A stretch of 64,000 nucleotides of DNA. It comes from Symsagittifera roscoffensis (taxonomy: Eukaryota; Xenacoelomorpha; Acoela; Convolutidae). Below the pieces are notes generated by a model that saw only the letters and a list, made by a program, of their open reading frames with translations, made no database searches and was not told the origin of the DNA. Below, in pieces: positions 58,367 through 64,000 of this stretch. The stretch spans positions 48,035,346 to 48,099,345 of the forward strand of contig NC_087064.1 of NCBI RefSeq assembly GCF_963678635.1. Direction: 5' to 3'. A program made the position numbers and the translations under genes. Positions within the stretch are counted from its first letter, which is position 1. Each line of letters starts with the position of its first letter.

Positions 58367-60929
58367 ACTCCCTGCTCCTAAACTCATCGCGCGTGTTCAA
58401 GCCCGGTTTCTCTTTCCTGATATGTATTGCCTCTAGTGTTAGCAATTTTGTTTGGTTGTTTGACCTATCTATAATTTCCCAACTAAGATCTGCGCTATTT
58501 CCCTCAAGTTGGCATTGCTGAAGGTGGAGGCCTACCGGTGAGTCTGCTTTCCTATGTTCCTCAATTCTAGTGGTCAAATGTCGAACAGTTTGTCCGACAT
58601 AGGTGGAAGTGCATCCACTACATGACAGTTTATAAACCACTCTTGACTTGAGGTCATTAGAAAATGCTGACTTCAGTGATGGTAAACATGATTGTAGTTT
58701 TCTTGTGGTGAAAACCACTTGAACGTTCGTTAATTTTCGTAACCTGTTAGCAAAATATTGGCTCTGGTTACCTCTATATTGCACCATCAGCATTGGGGGC
58801 TTTTCATCCTTTGGTGATTGAACTGACAAACCCCTGTCACTATCCAGGGGCTTGCCTTTACCCTCGATGATCTTGCACAAGGCGTCTGAAGCCACCTTTG
58901 CGGACCAATTTTCAGGGTACTGATTTGTCAGCCATTGCGCCCTATTAGTTTCCATAGCCTTATCAAATTGCTCCCAGCTAGATGTACTCCTAAAAACCCT
59001 GTGTACAGTGCCTTGGATAACACTACGCTTATACTGAGTTGGGGCGCAGCTTCTATAGTTCAGTATAGTCCCTGTATCTGTTGGTTTTTGATACCAACTG
59101 CAAGTTACACGCCTATCCTGCGATATATTTATGTTCAAATCCAGGAACGGCAAATTCCCCTCCGAATTAGTTTTCTCTAGAGTGAACTGCAAATTTGGAT
59201 GAAGAGAATTGGCGGCATCGAGAATACAACTCGGCTCCCCTCTGACTGTTCTAACAATGTCATCCACATACCTGAGGAACAATTTCACCTGGGGAGTATC
59301 CTTCTCCTTGTTCTTAGCTCGGCAGCAGCTTTCACAGTACCAGACTATCTCGGTTATTGATGCGTATACGTCATCGGATATTTTTCCGCATTTTAGATGA
59401 TACCAGTTTCGGCAACTCTCGCATTCAACCCCCTTTGATCTATATGTGACTTTCCTGCTGCAACATGGGCACAAGCCGTTTTTGTCATTAATTTGCTGTA
59501 CCCCCGTTCCCACCGGTATTTGTTGTCGTAGAGCAAATTCGTATTCTTTCAGCCATAAGTTTGCCAGAATTACAGCGAGGGACGCTCCCATTGCTAAACC
59601 ATCAACTTGTACATACCATGAATCATTACACTTGAAATATACTTTGCTGACCGCCATATTCAAAAGCCTTTTCATGGTTGCTCTTTGAATTTCAGGAGGA
59701 GACTCCTGGCTGTACAGCTTCTGTAAAGCAATTTCAATTGCCTCCTTCAGGGGAACGTTGGTGTACAAACTTTTCACATCAAGAGATATTATGGTTTCAT
59801 CCGGATCTAGAGCAATGTTTTCTATTTTTTCTCTAGCCTCTTTAGTATTGGTTTCTATATTTGCTCCATCGATGTTGTCAAAAAACTTCGCAAGCATTTT
59901 GTTAAGATTCTCATACGAGCTGCCGGGAAGTGATAGTACAGGTCGTAGGGGTGTCTCATCCTTGTGTACCTTAGCTAAACCGTACAAACGGGCGGGTTGC
60001 CCCCCTGTTGATCGTATCTTAGAATATAACTGATCACTTATCTCGTCTCTTTTGTTCATGGCTAGTAACTCTTTGTTAAGTTCTTTCTCAATTTTCAGTA
60101 TCACCTCATCAGTGGTTGCATCTTTTTTCACAAACTGAGCAGATTGCAACAAGGATTCCAGCTTTGATTCATATGTTTGTTTCCTCATTATGCAAAAACC
60201 AACCCCCTTATCAAAAGGCACAGCCAGCAACCCATTATCTTTGAGATATTTCCTCGTTTTTTCAACGGCTTTGTCTCTTGGGGTTTGCCGTACGTTTTTT
60301 GCATATGCCTTTGCCGCGGCTTCTATTTCACATAACGTTTCACCAGATGTTTTTTGATTTTTCAATTGTGAGAGGAAAATGTCGATATCCGCCAAAAAAT
60401 GTGTTTCGTTAAATTTGTCTCTAATTGGATGCTTGGGGCCCATTGATAGCACTTCATATACCCATTCAGGCAGTTCAATATTATCAAGTACCCTAACTGA
60501 TCGCTCATTTCTCCCCCCAAGAGGTTTATCTTGTCTCTCGGACAGTTTTTCTAACTTTTTTCTATGGTTTTCTGATGTTGTCTTTAAGCTTGCCTCAACT
60601 TGCCGCCTCACGAATCGGAAAATGGATGCCCACCACTGTTTGTCAATTTCTTTTTGCACCAGTGATCTTGCTTTCCTTAGCATCTCCTCGTACCTTTTCC
60701 TATCCTCATTTGCCCTAGAAGTTTCAGTCCTTAGTAGTTTCAATTGAAAATTATGCACAGCTTGGTCCGAAAAAACCCCGTTCTCGGGGACCCTAAACTT
60801 CAAAAAGTCCGGTATTAGATCGTTTTTCAGACATTTTCTCAGAAACTTCAGTCTATGTACAGATACTTGAACTTTTTTAAAGAATTTTAAATAGTCTAAC
60901 ACAATTTTCCAAGTTAGTTTCATTTTCAT
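58350..60929 (-). CDS. Penelope-like polyprotein A: reverse transcriptase with internal PHD finger, GIY-YIG endonuclease
   Basis: 859 codons, uninterrupted. Residues 1-140 are basic and helical. The reverse transcriptase spans about 220-630: GQPARLYGLAKVHK, LRPVLSLPGSSYE, motif A SLDVKSLYTNVPL with Asp384, motif B region DGLAMGASLAVILANLWL near 450, and motif C YVDD at 554-557. Between motifs B and C sits a C4HC3 zinc finger at 487-535 (CPCC, CESC, WYH, C, then WYC and ESC), the PHD pattern. PLFLDLNI and WYQKPTDTG-like blocks follow. The C-terminal GIY-YIG domain has VVYKLSC (Tyr766), STYVGQT (Tyr777), the Arg in TTRIEEH and LEA near the end. This domain order identifies a Penelope-like element of the endonuclease-bearing class. 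The ATG at 60929 overlaps the 74-bp repeat. The intact frame suggests recent activity. Confidence 0.93.
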   Translation of the reverse strand: MKMKLTWKIVLDYLKFFKKVQVSVHRLKFLRKCLKNDLIPDFLKFRVPENGVFSDQAVHNFQLKLLRTETSRANEDRKRYEEMLRKARSLVQKEIDKQWWASIFRFVRRQVEASLKTTSENHRKKLEKLSERQDKPLGGRNERSVRVLDNIELPEWVYEVLSMGPKHPIRDKFNETHFLADIDIFLSQLKNQKTSGETLCEIEAAAKAYAKNVRQTPRDKAVEKTRKYLKDNGLLAVPFDKGVGFCIMRKQTYESKLESLLQSAQFVKKDATTDEVILKIEKELNKELLAMNKRDEISDQLYSKIRSTGGQPARLYGLAKVHKDETPLRPVLSLPGSSYENLNKMLAKFFDNIDGANIETNTKEAREKIENIALDPDETIISLDVKSLYTNVPLKEAIEIALQKLYSQESPPEIQRATMKRLLNMAVSKVYFKCNDSWYVQVDGLAMGASLAVILANLWLKEYEFALRQQIPVGTGVQQINDKNGLCPCCSRKVTYRSKGVECESCRNWYHLKCGKISDDVYASITEIVWYCESCCRAKNKEKDTPQVKLFLRYVDDIVRTVRGEPSCILDAANSLHPNLQFTLEKTNSEGNLPFLDLNINISQDRRVTCSWYQKPTDTGTILNYRSCAPTQYKRSVIQGTVHRVFRSTSSWEQFDKAMETNRAQWLTNQYPENWSAKVASDALCKIIEGKGKPLDSDRGLSVQSPKDEKPPMLMVQYRGNQSQYFANRLRKLTNVQVVFTTRKLQSCLPSLKSAFSNDLKSRVVYKLSCSGCTSTYVGQTVRHLTTRIEEHRKADSPVGLHLQQCQLEGNSADLSWEIIDRSNNQTKLLTLEAIHIRKEKPGLNTRDEFRSRELTLKI

Positions 60930-60999
60930 AATTTCGATTTAGACATGTACGTTTTGAATAAAAAACCAAAAATATTTTGGGACTAAATTTTCAGTGTTA
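60926..60999 (-). repeat. 74-bp direct repeat (pseudo-LTR part), 5' copy of element A
   Basis: Lies directly upstream of, and overlaps by 4 bp, the element A start codon. It carries the ORF end of an upstream copy, so the structure is a remnant of a head-to-tail pair, the pseudo-LTR arrangement known in Penelope. Element B starts at the next base. Confidence 0.85.
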
Positions 61000-63183
61000 G
61001 CAGAGCGGCAGGAAAGACCGTTAATGAAAGTGAATGACAAATCGGTCAGAGCACTAGATGGCATTGAGCTACCCAAGTGGGTTCATGAAGTGTTAGGTTT
61101 TGGCCCAAAGCACCCGGTGAGGGATCGTTTCAATGAACTTCACTTTCTTGTGGACATTGATAATTTTTTATCTGAGCTTAAATCGCAAAAGGTACCAGGT
61201 GAGAAACTATGTGAAATTGAAGCTGCTGCAAAATCATACGCTAAACGTGTGCGGCAAACACCGTCGGATAGAGGGATTGAGAAAGCCAGGAAGTATTTGA
61301 AGGACAATGGTCTCTTGGCAGTCCCATTCAATAAAGGTGTTGGCTTCTGTGTAATGAAGAAAACGACATATGAGGCTAAACTAACTGAGCTGCTGCAATC
61401 GGAACAATATAGCAAAAAACCAGGTTTAACTGATAGTGTTGTTATGAAAATTGAGAAAGACATCAACAAAGAACTGTTGGCCATGAAAAAGAAAGATGAG
61501 ATCGATGAGGCACTGTATAGTAGGCTTAGGTCCACGGGAGGGCAGCCAGCTCGATTAATTGGATTGGCTAAAGTACATAAGAAAGGAACCCCTCTCCGTC
61601 CCGTACTGTCACTGCCAGGGAGCTCATATGAACATCTAAATAAAACTTTGGCCAAATTTTTTGACAACATTGAGGGGGCAAACATTGAGACAAACACACA
61701 AATGGCTCGGGAGATCATAGAGAACATAGATCCAGACTATAATGAGAGTATTATCTCCCTGGATGTCAAAAGTTTGTACACTAATGTCCCACTAAAGGAG
61801 GCAAAAGATATAGCACTGAGGAAACTGTACAAACAAACTAGTCCTCCTAAACTGGCACGCGGAACTATGAAGAAATTGTTGAATATGGCGGTAAGTAAGG
61901 TGCACTTCAAATGCAATGGTTTATGGTACGTACAAAAGGATGGGTTGGCAATGGGTGCATCCCTTGCTGTCATTCTTGCCAATTTATGGCTAAAGGAGTA
62001 CGAATATGCATTAATGAAGGAAGTACCTGCGTTGACACAGCTAAATGAAAACCGGAATGGCCTATGCCCTGATTGCGAGCGGAGGGTAACATACAGAAGT
62101 AAGGGGATCGAATGCGAAGCTTGTTCAAATTGGTACCATTTAAAGTGTAGTAATGTATCCGACAAAGAATATGAGCAAATCTCAGAAATGGTTTGGTATT
62201 GTAAGAGATGTAAAGAGCAGCGAGATCAAGAAAAACCAACAGAAAATGTCAAAGCGTTCCTAAGATATGTAGATGATATAGTGAGGACGGTAAAGGGGGA
62301 TCCAGATATAGTGTTAAAAGCAGCTAATGAGCTCCACCCCAACTTACAATTCACTATCGAAAATCCGGATTCGAACGGAGACTTAGCCTTTCTAGATTTG
62401 AACATTAATGTGGACTCACGAAAAAAGGTAACATGTGGATGGTATCAAAAACCAACGGATACTGGGACTATCCTTAACTTCAGAAGCTGCGCTCCATTGC
62501 AATATAAACGCAATGTAGTTGAGGGTACTGTCCATCGGATTTTTAGAAGTACATCAACATGGGAAAACTTTGACAATGCAATGAAGATTAATAAAGAACA
62601 ATGGGTGGATAATCAATACCCTGAAAAATGGTCAGATGGTGTCGTATTAAGAACGTTGAATAAGATCATCGACCGAAAAACTGACACACGAACAACGGTA
62701 ACATCAGTCAAGGAAGATCCTTTAAAGGTCAGTGCACCCATTATAACATTACAATACCGGGGTAATGCATCGGAGTGGTTTGCTGCCAAACTGCGTCAAA
62801 ACGCCGGAGCCCAAGTGATATTTACTACGAGAAAGCTCAAGACTTGCCTACCGTCCCTTAAATCTCCCTTTGCGAAAGATTTGAAATCCAGAGTGGTCTA
62901 CAAGCTCACATGTAGTGGATGTAATTCCACCTATGTTGGACAAACGGTCCGGCATTTGACCACGCGGATTGAAGAGCATCACAAGGAAGATTCGCCAGTA
63001 GGGCAACATTTGAGAGAATGTGACAGGGATGGTAAGAGCGCTGAGCTTAAGTCTGAGATTATAGATCAATCAAGTAACATACAGAAACTCCTCACTCTGG
63101 AGGCCTTACATATTTGGAAAGAACGCCCCAGAATTAACACGCGCGAGGAGTTCAGGAGCAGGGAGCTGACATTAAAATTATAG
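60994..63183 (+). CDS. Penelope-like polyprotein B, 5'-truncated, same PHD insertion
   Basis: The frame is open for 729 codons and starts without ATG; the first codons lie in the 74-bp repeat of element A, and element-B-derived sequence starts at about 61000. It aligns with protein A from about A residue 129, so the N-terminal ~130 residues are missing. Motif A Asp257, motif B region DGLAMGASLAVILANLWL, PHD finger Cys358-Cys406 (CPDC, CEAC, WYHLKC, WYCKRC), YVDD 425-428, and GIY-YIG from Tyr636 with STYVGQT are all present. It is about two-thirds identical to A by eye, with different codon choice throughout, so it is another subfamily and not a recent copy. No stop or frameshift was seen. Confidence 0.92.
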   Translation: MLAERQERPLMKVNDKSVRALDGIELPKWVHEVLGFGPKHPVRDRFNELHFLVDIDNFLSELKSQKVPGEKLCEIEAAAKSYAKRVRQTPSDRGIEKARKYLKDNGLLAVPFNKGVGFCVMKKTTYEAKLTELLQSEQYSKKPGLTDSVVMKIEKDINKELLAMKKKDEIDEALYSRLRSTGGQPARLIGLAKVHKKGTPLRPVLSLPGSSYEHLNKTLAKFFDNIEGANIETNTQMAREIIENIDPDYNESIISLDVKSLYTNVPLKEAKDIALRKLYKQTSPPKLARGTMKKLLNMAVSKVHFKCNGLWYVQKDGLAMGASLAVILANLWLKEYEYALMKEVPALTQLNENRNGLCPDCERRVTYRSKGIECEACSNWYHLKCSNVSDKEYEQISEMVWYCKRCKEQRDQEKPTENVKAFLRYVDDIVRTVKGDPDIVLKAANELHPNLQFTIENPDSNGDLAFLDLNINVDSRKKVTCGWYQKPTDTGTILNFRSCAPLQYKRNVVEGTVHRIFRSTSTWENFDNAMKINKEQWVDNQYPEKWSDGVVLRTLNKIIDRKTDTRTTVTSVKEDPLKVSAPIITLQYRGNASEWFAAKLRQNAGAQVIFTTRKLKTCLPSLKSPFAKDLKSRVVYKLTCSGCNSTYVGQTVRHLTTRIEEHHKEDSPVGQHLRECDRDGKSAELKSEIIDQSSNIQKLLTLEALHIWKERPRINTREEFRSRELTLKL

Positions 63184-63505
63184 TACATGTTTAAACATGA
63201 CTAAAAATTGCAATTTTTGAAAAAAAAAATAAATAAACTGACATGTCAGTTTGGATAAAACATCAAATCGAAAAATTATGACTCAAGTAACAAAAAAGTA
63301 TGGAAATTGTCATAATCGATGAAATAATGATTACGTAATAACAGATGTAAGAATGTGATTGGTTAAAAATTTCTAACATGTTCTTTTTGAATTTCATACA
63401 TGATCTTTGATCATTTTATTGTAAATAAAAAAATTTTATATCCTGACGATGCATAAAATGTGCAAAAACGTTTGAATTAACATTTTTAAAAAATTCTTAT
63501 TCTAC
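63184..63505 (+). repeat. 3' tail of Penelope element B
   Basis: Untranslated region with the AAACTGACATGTCAGTTT palindrome (63235-63252), a sequence of about 270 bp shared in inverse with 57637-57912, and the mutated hammerhead-like core. Confidence 0.8.
63443..63467 (+). ncRNA. Hammerhead-ribozyme-like core, element B tail (mutated)
   Basis: CTGACGA at 63443-63449 and a TGCAT-AAA-ATGTGC stem. The second box is AAAA instead of GAAA (G to A at 63464), and one stem II pair has changed. The change hits an invariant core base, so this copy is probably inactive as a ribozyme. Confidence 0.5.
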
Positions 63506-63530
63506 TTTTTGTTAAATTTTGGAAAAAAAA

Positions 63531-63542
63531 GAACACGGAAGG
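63531..63542. repeat. Target-site duplication, right (GAACACGGAAGG)
   Basis: Right partner of 57625-57636. A short T- and A-rich stretch separates it from the end of the element B tail. Confidence 0.75.
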
Positions 63543-64000
63543 GTTAATTTGGAGTTTCATATTAATTTTGAAAAATTATTTTCAAAATAAAGACGTCACG
63601 ACCTTTAGATTTCGCGACAACTGAAAACGAGAAAAACGAGAACCTTAATAATCGTTGAAATAGACGAGGTGAACGACAAGCCTACGATACAAATTGAAAT
63701 TGAGATTATTCTTGGAAGAAGATTCCGAGTGAGTTGTAACGATTGTGCAGCTATAATCGTTACAAAGCAATTCCCGAGAACCAGGAAGCAGGGATTGCAA
63801 TATATTGAATGATCAGATATTGAAGATTGAGACGATGTCAATGTTGAATTTTAATATTGAGATATTGAAGGCTAGATATTGATATTGATATTGAATATTT
63901 TGTAGATATTGAGAAAAACGGATTTTGTATCATTGCTTGAAACGTGACGTTTTAACACATACACATAAAACAAATGGTGATGAAAAGTTTCTGAAATGTG
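63543..64000. repeat. Non-coding flank with ATTGAT-type microrepeats
   Basis: From about 63795 to 63915 many imperfect GATATTGA/ATTGAATT steps occur. I see no gene before the window ends. Confidence 0.5.

Larger units (their letters stand above)
57637..63530. mobile_element. Composite of Penelope-like retroelements
   Basis: Order from the left: an inverted 3' tail of family B (57637-57912), a 120-bp spacer, element A on the minus strand (about 58030-60999), and element B on the plus strand (61000 to about 63505). The left tail and the tail of B are inverted copies over about 270 bp. A 12-bp direct repeat flanks the whole. An inverted truncated copy joined to the 5' side of a Penelope element is a known arrangement. 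Here, an element of a second subfamily lies between the two B parts. Confidence 0.8.

Noticed and set aside
60379-60747. Plus-strand frame of 122 codons and similar ones under the Penelope ORFs
   Set aside because: Antisense shadows of the 859- and 729-codon reverse-transcriptase frames.
60994-60999. GTG at 60994 as a true start codon of element B
   Set aside because: These bases belong to the 74-bp repeat of element A; element B is 5'-truncated and simply reads open through the junction.
1-64000. CRISPR arrays, bacterial operons or prophage
   Set aside because: Spliced genes, retroelements and the absence of ribosome-binding sites or dense coding show a eukaryotic nuclear genome; the regular repeats are satellites, not spaced short repeats.

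Overview
The window looks like nuclear DNA of an AT-rich, repeat-rich invertebrate animal. Genes are split by spliceosomal introns, one gene is a motile-cilium protein (BBOF1), and most of the rest is non-LTR, LTR and Penelope-like retroelements, non-autonomous repeats and a large tandem array. I cannot name the species. All exon models below come from reading splice sites and protein similarity by eye.

Layout. 1-2.2 kb is non-coding, with a 46-bp minisatellite and a G-run repeat. 2.2-6.8 kb is a CR1/L2/Jockey-like LINE on the minus strand: ORF1 has an SGNH-hydrolase domain, and ORF2 has a 2A-like motif, an endonuclease and a reverse transcriptase, broken by frameshifts. ORF1, the start of ORF2 and about 3 kb upstream, which holds an older LINE, are duplicated in tandem (5.45-9.9 and 9.9-14.33 kb). 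14.6-15.1 kb holds a LINE ORF1-like fragment. 15.34-16.04 kb holds the last three exons of a METTL27-like methyltransferase with two GC-AG introns. 19.4-22.25 kb is a degenerate Ty3/gypsy-like element between 194-bp LTRs. 22.6-23.3 kb is a two-exon gene for a small secreted protein. 25.5-30.75 kb is a diverged tandem duplication. 31.39-46.41 kb is an array of ten complete ~1.5-kb units, each with a tRNA-like segment.

46.73-57.17 kb is a complete 12-exon BBOF1 gene (532 codons) on the minus strand. Its introns hold a foldback element, a LINE tail, tRNA-like repeats and a G-run repeat.

57.64-63.53 kb is the most striking locus. Two Penelope-like retroelement ORFs of different subfamilies lie head to head, both uninterrupted. 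Both carry a PHD-type zinc finger inside the reverse transcriptase, between the motif-B region and the YVDD catalytic motif, and both end in a GIY-YIG endonuclease. Their 3' tails carry hammerhead-ribozyme-like core boxes. The whole composite is flanked by a 12-bp direct repeat that looks like a target-site duplication.

The host genes (METTL27-like, secreted protein, BBOF1) are unrelated in function and show no operon-like organisation. The window is mainly a record of successive retroelement insertion and local duplication.
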